Positions 11,949 through 21,465 of a stretch of 64,000 nucleotides of DNA are shown one piece after another (position 1 is the first letter of the stretch; every line of letters begins with the position of its first letter). Below the pieces are notes generated by a model, which was not told where the DNA came from, made no database searches, and saw only the letters and a list, made by a program, of their open reading frames with translations. Source of the stretch: Aricia agestis (taxonomy: Eukaryota > Arthropoda > Insecta > Lepidoptera > Lycaenidae); NCBI RefSeq assembly GCF_905147365.1, contig NC_056419.1, positions 4,223,501-4,287,500 on the forward strand. The letters run 5' to 3'. Made by a program: the position numbers and the translations under genes.

Positions 11949-12626
11949 TTTTTAGGGTTCCGTAGTCAACAAGGCACCTTAAAGATTCGGTCTGTCCATC
12001 CGTCTGTCCGTCTGTCTGTCTGTCTACCTGCCTGTCCGCGGTTTTGCTCAGAGACTATAGGACTTACAAAGCTGTAATTTAGCATGACTGCACATATTAA
12101 TGATGCCGACAAAATAGTACATGAAATCTTTAAAAAAAAAATTTATGGTACCTTCCCTGCACATCAAGCGGGGATGAATTTTTTTTTCCGTCCACCCCAT
12201 CGTGTGGGGAGTCGTTAGATAGGTTTTTTAAAAATATTATGAGTATTGATAAATCATTTTCCGATTTAGGGATCCGTTTGTGAAATATTAAGTTTTAAAA
12301 ATGGAAAAAATCGTTAGTGTCCAGTGTCCCCCCCCTCTACAAGCTAAACAGTGGCTTCTGGAAATGTGAAAAAACTCACGGGAGTAGGAAATATGCCGAA
12401 TATAAAAGGAAAACTATCACGGATAAGAAGACTTCATAGGTTATTGAGTAATAGTCGATCAACTAAAAAAAATGTATTCGGCGAAGTATAAAGGAACTTT
12501 TCGTTCAAATTCCTTTGAAAAAGGCGTTATAAATGTACATTCATTGACCATACAAAAATTAAAAAAAAAAAAGCGATACTACGGAAGCCTATATTGCGCG
12601 TGGACACGCACTTGGCCGGTTTTTTA
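11949..12626 (-). repeat. Interspersed repeat G (about 680 bp), copy 1
   Basis: Begins TTTTTAGGGTTCCGTAG and ends CGCACTTGGCCGGTTTTT. The copy at 33501-34490 has the same termini and the same order of internal landmarks: a CTGT/CCGT microsatellite (TCCGTCTGTCTGTCTGTC region near 12000), GTGTGGGG, a run of C (TGTCCCCCCCC) and TACGGAAGCC. A shorter relative lies on the other strand at 29764-30190. The ends are not inverted repeats of each other. The class (Helitron-like or other non-autonomous element) is undecided. No coding capacity. Confidence 0.75.
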
Positions 12627-13057
12627 GTTTTATTTTGAGAAAAGCTCCATAAGTTTTTGGTTACAAAATATCAATCCAATCAAGCCGGCCCGTTTGTACC
12701 AACCATGCTTGAAAAATATTATGTTTGTTAGAAAGCTCCATCTCCTCCTCGCTCTATGCTTTGGCGCAAGCGTTTGCATTTCATTACCTTATCCCCGCTT
12801 TGTTTATATTGTTGTATATGTTTTGAATGCTGTTTCGGCAGATACGTTTAGTTTGTAATGCATAATATGAAGTTTGGAATACTACCAACATTTATTTTGT
12901 ATGAATTTATTAGTTCATACATATTAATTAATTCTAACAAGTTTCTTGTTATTTTTACTTCAAAGGATTATTTTATATTGCCGGTAATATTGAAAAATGA
13001 AAAGTAATTATTGAAAAGTAAAAATTTAGTTTTTAAAGGGTTAGGTTGTGTTAAGTT
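12627..13057. other. No gene seen
   Basis: AT-rich flank of the R1-like insertion. The last bases contain two TTAGG pentamers, see rejected items. Confidence 0.55.
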
Positions 13058-13072
13058 AGGTTTTTACGATCA
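13058..13072 (+). repeat. Target-site duplication, left copy
   Basis: AGGTTTTTACGATCA. GGTTTTTACGATCA is repeated exactly right after the poly-A of the element (15077-15090), the extra leading A being indistinguishable from the tail. Confidence 0.92.
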
Positions 13073-13078
13073 CGCAAC

Positions 13079-14757
13079 TTGAAAAATACTCCCCGGGCGG
13101 GTTCCGGTCCCTCAGAGGCCGGGGAATCCCGCACATCCCCGAAAGGGGATGTCTGCCGTGCGTATACGGGGGCGGCACAAATTGCGTTGAGTGAATCGGA
13201 GGCCGCAAAAGCGGCGAGGCAGAGGGCTATTTTGGCGGCCCTAGGAGGCGATGACGGCGCGAAAAAGCGCGACAGCCCGAAGCCATTACCGCGCCGGCGG
13301 CGGAACCACAGACTGAGAAAAAGTTGAGGGGCGACAAAGATCTTCCGCGTGTCCTGCTGATACGCGATGCGATCATGCCGCCCCCGTCTCGAATCCCCGG
13401 ACGAAACACTCCTGGCCTAGACAGCGAGGACTGGCTCTCGGACTCCAGCGAAATGTCTGGCATGTCGCTGGAATCCAGGGGCCTGCCCACATTCCTGGAC
13501 AGGACACGCCGAAAGAGGCGAGCAGATGATGACATGGCACCGCCCCTCAGCAAAGGAGTGGCGCCCAAACCAAAGAGAGGTCGTGGCCGCCCGCCGACAA
13601 CCGGCCAATATGCCGGTCTGGCGAAGGCACAGGCCGACTTTAATCGGTAGAAGGAAGAGGCCTTTCGTTTACAGGCGGAGGAAGAGGTCGCTGACGCAGC
13701 GTGGGAGGCGAGGAAAACGCAAGCGACTATCAGCTCCGCCCGCTCCCAATCCGGACTCCTCGTTTCTTCTCCTTCGCGAGAAGAAGCTATGGATCGGACA
13801 GGCGTTGATCTCATGAGGACGGTGGAGATTTCGCTGAAGACCATTGAAATGGTCGCCACGAAGTCCTCCAATCTTAAGGGTACCTACGTAAGGCACCTTT
13901 AAGAATCGGTGGCGACCATTAAAATGGTCTTCGAAGAACTGAAAGATCGTTCCTCATCGGAGGAGATCAAGACGCTGGAAGCTCAGAATACGAGGCTCGA
14001 AAAGCAAGTGGCGAAGTTACGCCAGGAGCTCGACGAGTTGCGCAGACAGACCTCCCAGCCAACTGGTGGTGACGTGCGTGAGCTATTGGCTGAAGTCTCC
14101 CGTGCAAACGTGGAGACCTTTGGCAATATGCTCAACGCCAGGCTTGCTGGGTTGGAGGACCGTCTTCTGCCCGAGCCGAGACGGAGACCCTCGCTGGCGT
14201 CGGACAAAAGGCCGCCGATCGAGGAAGAAATGCCGGGACCCCCTCTGCACAAGGCGAAAGGGAAACCGGCTAAGAAGAAGAAGTCGCAACCGTTAGTTGC
14301 TGCATCGGCCCCTCTAGAGGCCCCTGCTGCACCCACGGCGCCCAGGCGTAAAGAGGCCAGGAAAAAGAAGAAGCGGTCTACAATGGCCGCTCAGGAGGCG
14401 GCGCAAGGGGGAGCGAACACCAGCTCCACCCGTACAGAGACCCCTTGGACCACACCGGCCACCTGGCACCGAGCTGCCAGTCCCCGGTAGACCGTAGCGG
14501 GAATTGCTTCCGTTGCGGGAAGCCGGGGCACAAGGCCGCCGACTGCGCGGAGGAGCCCAGTTGCTTCTTCTGCGCAGAGCTTGGCAGAGAGAGCAACCAC
14601 GTGCTGGGGAGTAACAGCTGTTTTACAGCAGCCAGCAAGCCTCCCAGCACGAGGAGGAAGCGCAAGGCTCCCTCCAAGGCTCGGCCGCGTAAGCGGCCTG
14701 GAGCCAATAAGGCCGGGGCGAGTGAAACCGCCCCCGCCATGGAGGTTGCAGCCTAGG
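13079..14757 (+). pseudogene. R1-type ORF1 (gag) with zinc knuckles, disrupted
   Basis: Encodes remnants of the RNA-binding gag-like protein of an R1-clade LINE. The reading passes through three frames. The first part (to about 13300) shifts into a second frame that runs 13324-14490 with two in-frame stops, TAG 13648-13650 and TAA 13900-13902. A further shift near 14440 leads into the zinc-finger part, ending at TAG about 14755. Visible in order: Pro/Ser-rich acidic region, KPKRGRGRPP AT-hook-like patch (about 13580), leucine heptads LEAQNTRLEKQVAKLRQELD (from about 13970, probable coiled coil), a Lys-rich stretch, remnant of finger 1 (H-x4-C, 14460-14477), finger 2 CFRCGKPGHKAADC (14505-14546, CX2CX4HX4C), and finger 3 CX2CX8HX6C (14562-14621). 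The spacing of fingers 2 and 3 is diagnostic for R1-clade gag. Not functional as it stands. Confidence 0.85.
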
Positions 14758-15063
14758 CCTGTGGGTGGTTGATCGGGGGATCACCACCCGCAACATAGGC
14801 CCCGAGGAGAAAGGCTCCCCCGATGCCCGGGGAACCTCTCAGTGCAGACAGGCGGCGGCAAAGGCTGCTGCAGTCGAAGAGGTGCCGGAAGCGGCAAGCG
14901 CTGTGGAGGACCCGGTGAATTCACTGCGATCCCGCTTCTTCACGTGTAGCGCTGACGAGGGCATGGGGGGGCTTTAGTCGGTAAACCTCTGCTGAGGGAG
15001 TTCGACATACCCCTGCCCCTTCCCCCGAGGAGGCGGGGGATGCGTAATGCATTTCCCTTCCTT
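14758..15063 (+). other. 3' region of the R1-like element
   Basis: Follows the gag stop directly and continues to the poly-A. One frame stays open for 70 codons (14765-14977) but shows no endonuclease motif, so I treat it as untranslated or as a leftover of the deleted ORF2 junction. Near the end, CCCCCG (15022-15027) and CGGGGG (15034-15039) form a 6-bp GC stem with loop AGGAGG. A 3' stem-loop close to the tail is a plausible RT recognition site (inference). Confidence 0.6.
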
Positions 15064-15076
15064 AAAAAAAAAAAAA

Positions 15077-15090
15077 GGTTTTTACGATCA
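15077..15090 (+). repeat. Target-site duplication, right copy
   Basis: GGTTTTTACGATCA, identical to the left copy that ends at 13072. Confidence 0.92.
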
Positions 15091-15363
15091 AAGGTTTCGG
15101 TTTCGGATTTGAGAATTAGAAAATTATTAACACCTTAAAATAAGTACATGGTAAGATTCTGTCGATCGTATCATTATCGAAGTTTGACATAAATATACAG
15201 GATTTAAGATATAAGGGCATTGCAAAAACACGTTACCTACTTGGTTTGTTTCTTTTTTTAATGTTTCCCAAACATTTTTGATTTCGCGTTTTGACAAAGA
15301 ATTCTTTGAAAGCCTGAATTTATTATGGATTTTCTAGTTGCACACAGTTTGTATAATACACAT
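15091..15363. other. No gene seen
   Basis: AT-rich right flank of the R1-like insertion. Confidence 0.55.
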
Positions 15364-15433
15364 GTGGCGGTACCCACAATTCGCCTAACATTCCTGCATC
15401 GCGCTATCGAAGTTTTCTGAGCGCGTCGGTATA
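15364..15433 (-). repeat. 70-bp near-identical repeat, copy B
   Basis: Reverse complement of 925-994 with one mismatch in 70. Flanks are unrelated AT-rich sequence (TATATTATTATAAC on one side, ATACACATGTG on the other). No tail or TSD visible. Confidence 0.8.
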
Positions 15434-15586
15434 TATTATTATAACAGTTACAGTTACTTTTAGTCTTATCAGCCACTTCTTAATAATTCCCGACTGAACT
15501 GACTGAATAGATGACTACCTAACGTCATCAAAATTATACTTACTTTATAATGAAACTGCCGAAAGTGCAGAAAATTCTAACGGTAA

Positions 15587-15821
15587 TCTATATATATAAA
15601 ACTCAAAGGTGACTGACTGATTGACATAGTGATTTATCAACGCACAGCCCAAACCACTGGACGGATCGGGCTGAAATTTGGCATACAGGTAGATGTTATA
15701 ACGTAGGCATCCACTAAGAAAGGATTTTGATAAATTCCAACCCCAAGGGGTTCAAATAGGGGATTAAAGTTTGTATATAATAATACTTCTTAACGCGAGC
15801 GAAGCCGCGGGCAAAAGCTTG
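15587..15821 (+). mobile_element. Helitron-like element, family H2, copy 1 (235 bp)
   Basis: Starts TCTATATATATAAAACTC after an A and ends GCGAGCGAAGCCGCGGGC-AAAAGCTTG before a T. Established Helitron hallmarks are a 5' TC, a 3' hairpin followed by CTRR, and insertion between A and T; the terminal CTAG has here become CTTG. GCG and CGC around GAAG give the hairpin. The copy at 52818-53060 is in the same orientation and differs by few substitutions. Non-coding, so a non-autonomous element. Confidence 0.7.
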
Positions 15822-16118
15822 TTCCATATAAACTCAGATTACATTGAAACCCCAAATATTGATTTTTGAATCACACAACCCCGCCCCTAACAGTTGGTGT
15901 GTCGATAATAATTATTATTGACACTTACAATTTGAAGCAATACGACACCGTTGAATAAAATGATTAACCTCGACGCTTATAGCTTACCAAAGATTTAAAT
16001 TACTAGATACGCCCTTGAGTGTGTACTAAAATGGACCGACGTGAATTGAAAAAGCGTACCCCAACTAATTGAGAGTGTAATTTTGGCGTAAGTTTCTATC
16101 ACACATTTACTATAATAG

Positions 16119-16435
16119 TTTTTTAAATGAAATAAGGTGGCAAACGAGCAAACGGGTCACCTGATGGAAAGCAACTTCCGTCGCCCATGGACACTCGCAG
16201 CATCAGAAGAGCTGCAGGTGCGTTGCCGGCCTTTTAAGAGGGAATAGGGGAGGGTAGAGATGGGAAGGGAATAGGGGAGGGTAGGGAAGGGAATAGGGTA
16301 GGGGATTGGGCCTCCGGTAAACTCACTCACTCGGCAAAACACAGCGCTAGCGCTGTTTCACGCCGGTTTTCTGTGAGAACGTGGTATTTCTCCGGTCGGC
16401 CGGCCTATTCATGCCGAAGCATGGCTCTCCCACGT
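16119..16435 (-). mobile_element. SINE-like repeat, full-length copy
   Basis: Reverse orientation: T-rich end on the left, ACGTGGGAG start at the right end. All landmarks of the family are present (see 19126-19450), including the paired CAGCGC/GCGCTG and the G-rich tract AATAGGGGAGGGTAG. Short variant of the B-box-like region (CCGGTCGGCCGGCC). Confidence 0.88.
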
Positions 16436-18447
16436 ATAAAGACACGTACAAGTAGGTAGGCACATTTTTGATGTGAAGATTCTTCATAATCCGTATCCAT
16501 CCGTGGCTTTGCCACTTGTATACATTATAATAATATATGGTGTTGTAACTGTATGTACCTGAGTTATAAATATTAACATACAATAATATAAATTACTTAA
16601 CTGAAATTAAATGAAGATTTTAACATAATTAAAAGTCCTAATACATAATCTGTCAAACTCTTCATTAAATTAAAGTTTAATCATCATTAAATTTCTCTAT
16701 GTGCGGTGTATATGGCCAAAACGAATTTCATATTCTTTCCTAATTATAACTAGCATAAATACCACCTTTTCAAAATCGATTTGTAGCTTCTTTTATATTC
16801 TTCGCGGCATATCTATCTATTCAAATCGTTGTAAGCGACAGGACTCTTCTGGGGCTGATTGTTACTTTGTTATGAAGTTATTAATAATTCTATTCAATTT
16901 TATTTCTGTTGCTGTTTCGTTTTGTTCAAGTTTATAGTCCGCTTCGTGTTCATTAGGAGTTTCAATCTAATATCTATTTAAAGTGTTTCAATGTTTTGTG
17001 TGGTGACCGTGATAATTTATAATTTAGTTGCTAGGTTTCAGTTGGGTTTGTTTAGAAATTAAAATGTTTCACATCAATTTTCACACTAGTAGATGTGGGT
17101 CTAACTTTAGAAAATGTTTCACATTAATTTTCACACTTCTAAATTATACTTTGTAGGTCTAATTTCATTGATTAAAACTTTGTAGCGTATTTTCTATTTA
17201 TTAACATGACAATACTACCCTTAGCAGTACGGTAACCTTTAATTAAATTCTAGCACACATTTCCTCTATGATTTAACAAATTTTGGAAGACATACACATG
17301 CTATTATAGCAATAATATGTCTTCCAAAATAACTTTACTTACAATATAATATTATTGAGAAACTCTCATCACACATTCCTTTCTTATAAACAAACAATCG
17401 TATATAGCAAAGTTTTACTAACATAAATCAAACTGACATTATAAAATTAAATAACTCAAAGGGTGACACTTAAAACTTTTATGCCATATTTAAATCGCAT
17501 AATGTAACATCCTGTATCGTTAATACAAATGTCAGTGGAGGGCATCAGGAGACATGAATTTAATGTTATTGTCAACCCTTGTTGAAGTGAGGACCATGTG
17601 TATGGCGGTTCGTGTTACAGAGGTCTGTGCCACTAATTCCGCCGTGACGTAGGTGCGAGTTATAGGCGGGAGCGGGATATGCTTGGGAGGTTTTATTTTG
17701 TTTTAATCCGTACAATATTTATTATCTTCTCTTATAGTCTTATGTACACACGTCGGACATTAGGTAATTAATTAGTAAACTAGAAGTTGGTCGCGGTTCA
17801 AACAACCTTAAAAAAATTAATTAATAAAAATGTATCTGAAATCTATTTAAAAATATTATGCAATATTAGAAACTGACAAATTGTTTTTCGTTGTATTTAA
17901 TATAGGAGTAATTCTTAACTCCTTTTAACATGAATACGTCATTATGAAAGGTTCGATTCTGTGTTCGTTCATACTTAAATCATTTAATAGGAGCGTACAG
18001 TTTATTTGTGATAAAATTATCATTAGTCTTAATGTTAATAATACACAACAACAAACAACATCAGAAAATATCATGAACTTACGAAATATTAAGTCTTACT
18101 AACGTAACGGTATTTTTTTTAACTCGCTTATTCTTTTAACTTGTGGCAACCATAGGTTAGATAGAGGGTGACCCTAAGCACGATTCTTTTGAATCGTCAT
18201 GATTGTGGCAATAATCCATTCAGTTGTTCATTTTATGTTCTCCGCAAAATGGCGGGAAACGCCGGGTCAAGTCACAAGTGCACTCATGTCACATTTGAAG
18301 ACGTGAGTAGATGAACCAGGTAACTAACATTTTACAACATAGCAATCACTAATTTTTTTCCCTTATAATGTGAACGAACCTTTTAAGTTATAACTTACTT
18401 CATCATCTTTTTATATAATTTATGAATACACAAAATTGAGTTTTTTA
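16436..18447. other. Unassigned AT-rich stretch
   Basis: No gene seen. A direct duplication of about 50 bp lies at 17061-17161: AAAATGTTTCACAT-C/T-AATTTT occurs twice, followed both times by GGTCTAA. A hairpin lies at 17280-17330. The rest is featureless. Confidence 0.55.
17280..17330. repeat. Perfect hairpin, 15-bp arms
   Basis: ATTTTGGAAGACATA (17280-17294) and its exact inverse TATGTCTTCCAAAAT (17316-17330) with a 21-base loop. No flanking direct repeat. Confidence 0.85.
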
Positions 18448-18655
18448 AGGGTGAAGCCAAACGAACATAATTTGTGAGTTGTGACTTGTGAGTCGCAGAA
18501 TTTCGGCTGGCAGAAATTCTGCTGCATTCAATTTCATACAAAAGGTGTGTTTGATTCACAAGAGCGTAATTTTGTGAGTCATGATTTGTATCAAAAGATA
18601 TTAACGCGGCAGAAATTTTTCTCGTTACAAAATTACGCTCGTTTGGCTTCACCCT
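18448..18655. mobile_element. TIR element (MITE), 208 bp, TA duplication
   Basis: Left end AGGGTGAAGCCAAACGAAC, right end (rc) AGGGTGAAGCCAAACGAGC. The arms extend to about 35 bp with a few mismatches (ATAATTTGTGAG versus GTAATTTTGTAACGAG). Internal repeats of TTTGTGAGT are present. TA on both sides fits the 2-bp duplication of Tc1/mariner-like transposases. Non-coding. Confidence 0.8.
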
Positions 18656-18984
18656 TAGTGTTTGACATGAATTTCCTCCAAAAACCCACAGTACAATCAA
18701 GTACCTACATAGAATACATATAATCCACATTTTTTTAAATTCAAATCATTCTCCCAGGCCTCTTTTTTCAAATTGTTACTTGCCCGGTTCATCCACTCAT
18801 ATCTTCATATTTATTCGTTAGCTGCTGTAATTAATTACATTAAAACATTTGTGTCAAACAATTGTGTCATTTTACGCTACATTTTGGTCACAAATGTCAC
18901 AGGTCGTGATATTTTAACGTATTAAAAGTGTCATGACTCAGTTATTTCGTTGGTATTAAAAAGATTTCCCTTAGTTACTCTGTC
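18656..18984. other. No gene seen
   Basis: AT-rich, no supported features. Confidence 0.55.
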
Positions 18985-19125
18985 CGTCTGTTTATTAACC
19001 TCTTCACGCTCAAACTGCTGACCGATTTTGCTGAAATTTGGTATGCAGATACTCTCGAGTCCCAGGAAAGGACATAATATATGATAATTTTTACACAGGA
19101 AAAATGTTCCCGCGCGATAAGCTAT
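18985..19125 (+). mobile_element. Helitron-like family H1, left part of a split copy
   Basis: Contains the family core: CTGTCCGTCTGT, CTCTTCACGCTCAAACTGCT, GATTTTGCTGAAATTTGG, GAGTCCCAGGAAAGGACAT and GTTCCCGCGCGATAAGC. Compared with the intact copy at 50851-51068, it is cut immediately after CGCGCGATAAGCTA by the SINE-like insertion and resumes at 19451. Confidence 0.75.
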
Positions 19126-19450
19126 ACGTGGGAGAGCCATGCTTCGGCACGGATGGGCCGGCTCGACCGGAGAAATACCACGTTCTCACAGAAAACCGGC
19201 GTGAAACAGCGCTTGCGCTGTGTTTCGCCGAGTGAGTGAGTTTACCGGAGGCCCAATCCCCTACCCTGTTCCCTTCCCTACCCTCCCCTGTTCCCTTCCC
19301 ATCCCTTCCCTCCCCTATTACCCTATTCCCTCTCAAAGGCCGGCAACGCACATGCAGCTCTTCTGATGCTGCGAGTGTCCATGGGCGACGGAAGTTGCTT
19401 TCCATCAGGTGACCCGTTTGCTCGTTTGCCCCCTTATTTAATAAAAAAAA
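19126..19450 (+). mobile_element. SINE-like repeat, full-length copy (family reference)
   Basis: About 325 bp, the best described copy of the family. Order: start ACGTGGGAGAGCCATGCTTC; GGCTCGACCGG at 19160-19170, close to a pol III B box (GGTTCGANNCC); a palindrome around CAGCGC-TT-GCGCTG; GTGAGTGAGTTTACCGGAGG; a pyrimidine-rich tract of CCCTA/CCCTTCCC units; GGCCGGCAACGCAC; CTCTTCTGATGCTGCGAG; CATGGGCGACGG; CATCAGGTGACCCG; and an A tail. AAGCTA occurs at both borders, consistent with a short TSD. The family resembles lepidopteran SINEs of the Metulj type, a name given from memory. Non-coding: open frames across it are chance. Confidence 0.88.
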
Positions 19451-19495
19451 GCTAATCTTAGCGCAACGAAGTTGCTTGCGTCATTTATAATATCC
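19451..19495 (+). mobile_element. Helitron-like family H1, right part of the split copy
   Basis: GCGCAACGAAGTTGCTTGCG continues the element interrupted by the SINE-like insertion. It includes the 3' hairpin CAAC/GTTG typical of the family. The terminal CTAG is not preserved. Confidence 0.65.
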
Positions 19496-20194
19496 GCCGT
19501 ACCAGAATAGTATTAGACGTGTTTGTATAGTATACAGTACGTAATTTAGTACACGATAAGCATTCATGTACTAAATTACGTATTGATATAACAGCGTCCG
19601 TTTAGATAACATTTTTGTCAGTACATACTACATACTATATATTTTTTTTTTTTTAAATCTTTATTAACATAAAAATTATAAAATTACATTTAGTGTACAT
19701 CATTTAAATTCCTAAAAGTAACTAACAATAATTATTACAATAGTTGGCAGATACAAAACATACTACACTGGTAATAGTAGTAGACCTGATAACATACTAT
19801 ATTGGTAATAGTAAAATACTGCAAATTTCAATAGTCACAGATGTCAAAGCTCACCACATAATCCTAGTGGTAGATAAACCAATATTTAAACTATTTACCA
19901 TTTTAATTAATGTTAATTTCCTGTAACAAATGAGAGTCCCAATTGAATGAGAAACCGTCAGCTGCGTGATTCGCCATATTCCTGTGTACACTGTAAAATT
20001 AATTAATTATCAAGGAGAGTATTTAAATATTAAATAAATGGGTCACATTATAATTAACGACCCATTTTCAGATAAAAATAGTTACGGAATATATTATTTC
20101 AGTTTGATATTGTAGGTTACCAACATTCATCAAGTGCGGGCTGTTAAATTTTGCTGTTTTCTAATAAGCATTACGATTCCGGAAGAAGATTGAC
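19496..20194. other. No gene seen
   Basis: AT-rich. Contains the hairpin at 19538-19582 and a 10-base T run near 19641. Confidence 0.55.
19538..19582. repeat. Perfect hairpin, 16-bp arms
   Basis: TACGTAATTTAGTACA (19538-19553) and its exact inverse TGTACTAAATTACGTA (19567-19582), loop of 13 bases. Confidence 0.85.
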
Positions 20195-20425
20195 TGAAAT
20201 TAAATTGAGGCCTATAATAATTATTTTGCCATCTTGGATGGTCGGCCATATTGGATTTAGAGTGACGGCACATACCATATCGTGCATTGTCATCCGAACT
20301 AAACGTGTATGCAAAATTTCAGCTTAATCGGTTACATATATCTACTTCAAAATTGAGTTCCAAAATTCCACCGTAACGTACTTACTTACATACATACAGA
20401 GTAATTTAAATAAAAGCTTTTAAAA
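20195..20425 (+). repeat. Interspersed repeat fragment, CATACATACAGAG type
   Basis: GGTCGGCCATATTGGATTT, TGTCATCCGAACTAAACGTG, ATGCAAAATTTCAGCTTAAT, CCGTAACGTACTTACTTACA and CATACAGAGTAA follow the order of a repeat I remember as common in Lepidoptera. Only one copy is in the window, so the assignment rests on memory. Non-coding. Confidence 0.45.
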
Positions 20426-20926
20426 TGAGTTTTTTTAAGGTTAATGGTTATTATAATTGATAGCTATTAAACGCAACGAAGATTTAGAAAATTTATAAAA
20501 ATATTTTAAATACATTACCAGTCACCACTTAAATAAAATAAAAATAGAAAAGAGTTTTCTATAAAATAAACAAATTTCGTATCAGTTATCACGCATTTGA
20601 AACTACAATGAACAGCAAAACTGAATGTCTTCAATATTTTTATTCGCCACAGACGTATTATTTTTATTCGCCATAGGTCCATAAAGCTCTAGTGATATAA
20701 TACGTCACGTAGAGATTACAAACTTACCTTGGCCCAATTAGGGTTTTAGCTGCGCATTGCGTAAACAATAACCTACAAAAGTCACTCGTTAAATTAAAAT
20801 CTGAGCGACATTTTATACCGCGTATGAAAATATTCTTGCAATAATATTATGTTAAGGTTATCATCATCACATTCTGGTACTTATACATAATATGTCCATT
20901 CGAAGAAATGCGTGATTTTTTTAAAT
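20426..20926. other. No gene seen
   Basis: AT-rich left flank of the composite palindrome. Confidence 0.55.
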
Positions 20927-21398
20927 AATACAAATTATTATCAACATAGTACTAGCAAAATATTTAAACAGTTTAAGGGCTATTCAAATTAAAATGTTGA
21001 TAGCCTTAGTTTATTTTTTTTGACACAACTACCTCTAGCACATGATGTTATTTATTAATAGTAACAACAAATTGTATTGAAACATGACTGTTTCAATACA
21101 ATTTCAAAACAACAAATTGTATTGAAATACAGTTTCAAAACAACAAATTGTATTGAAACATGACTGTTTCAATACAATTTCAAAACAACAAATTGTATTG
21201 AAATACAGTTTCAAAACAACAAATTGTATTGAAACATGACTGTTTCAATACAATTTGTTGTTACTATTAATAAATAACATCATGTGCTAGAGGTAGTTGT
21301 GTCAAAAAAAATAAACTAAGGCTATCAACATTTTAATTTGAATAGCCCTTAAACTGTTTAAATATTTTGCTAGTACTATGTTGATAATAATTTGTATT
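20927..21398. mobile_element. Composite palindrome: 158-bp perfect arms around two 76-bp tandem units
   Basis: Left arm 20927-21084 and right arm 21241-21398 are exact inverse copies over 158 bp. Between them, 21085-21160 and 21161-21236 are two identical 76-bp units, each starting TGACTGTTTCAATACAATTT and containing two sub-copies of CAAAACAACAAATTGTATTG. TGAC follows again at 21237. Each TGAC is flanked by GAAACA and TGTTTC, so small hairpins sit at every junction. The overall plan resembles foldback (FB-like) elements, which combine long inverted ends with tandem repeats. Identity of the arms indicates very recent origin or ongoing conversion. No TSD found; no coding capacity. An assembly or local-rearrangement origin remains possible. 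Confidence 0.85.
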
Positions 21399-21403
21399 TA
21401 AAA

Positions 21404-21465
21404 AATTAATTTGGGCCTTGCCAAGAAAAAACTGACGTTTTTTCTTGGCAAGGCCCAAATTAATT
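21404..21465. repeat. Perfect hairpin, 29-bp arms, TGAC loop
   Basis: The arm AATTAATTTGGGCCTTGCCA continuing AGAAAAAAC (21404-21432) pairs perfectly with 21437-21465. The loop is TGAC, the same tetranucleotide found at the junctions of the palindrome that ends five bases upstream. Confidence 0.9.

Larger units (their letters stand above)
13073..15076 (+). mobile_element. R1-clade non-LTR derivative, gag-only, internally deleted
   Basis: About 2.0 kb of GC-rich sequence set in AT-rich DNA, bounded by a perfect 14-15 bp duplication and ending in 13 A residues. It holds a damaged ORF1 (gag) and a 3' tail, but no endonuclease or reverse transcriptase sequence. The zinc fingers have the R1-clade pattern, established for that clade as the ORF1 C-terminus. 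The RRM-like segment that normally sits between the lysine-rich region and the fingers also seems to be missing (inference from family layout). The clean TSD and tail indicate that this shortened form was itself inserted by target-primed reverse transcription, with enzymes supplied by another element. It could instead be a full insertion that suffered later internal deletion. Confidence 0.85.

Noticed and set aside
11990..12035. CTGT/CCGT microsatellite as an independent feature
   Set aside because: It is an internal part of repeat G, seen also in the 33.5 kb copy.
13039..13060. Two TTAGG pentamers just left of the R1-like insertion, suggesting a telomeric target as for TRAS/SART elements
   Set aside because: Only two isolated pentamers and the actual TSD (AGGTTTTTACGATCA) is not a TTAGG array; coincidence is more likely.
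13227..13871. 214-codon minus-strand open frame
   Set aside because: Antisense shadow of the GC-rich gag sequence; the plus strand carries the recognisable coiled coil and zinc fingers.
14765..14977. Start of ORF2 (endonuclease) of the R1-like element
   Set aside because: 70 open codons but none of the endonuclease motifs; treated as 3' region.
16157..16342. Open frames across SINE-like copies (also 19091-19405, 27818-28282, 37214-37483, 40685-41020)
   Set aside because: They share the same translated strings (for example GRAGP-VPKHGSPTY) because they read through the repeat; the family is non-coding.
21085..21240. CRISPR-like or satellite array
   Set aside because: Only two tandem units without spacers, inside perfect inverted arms; eukaryotic context.
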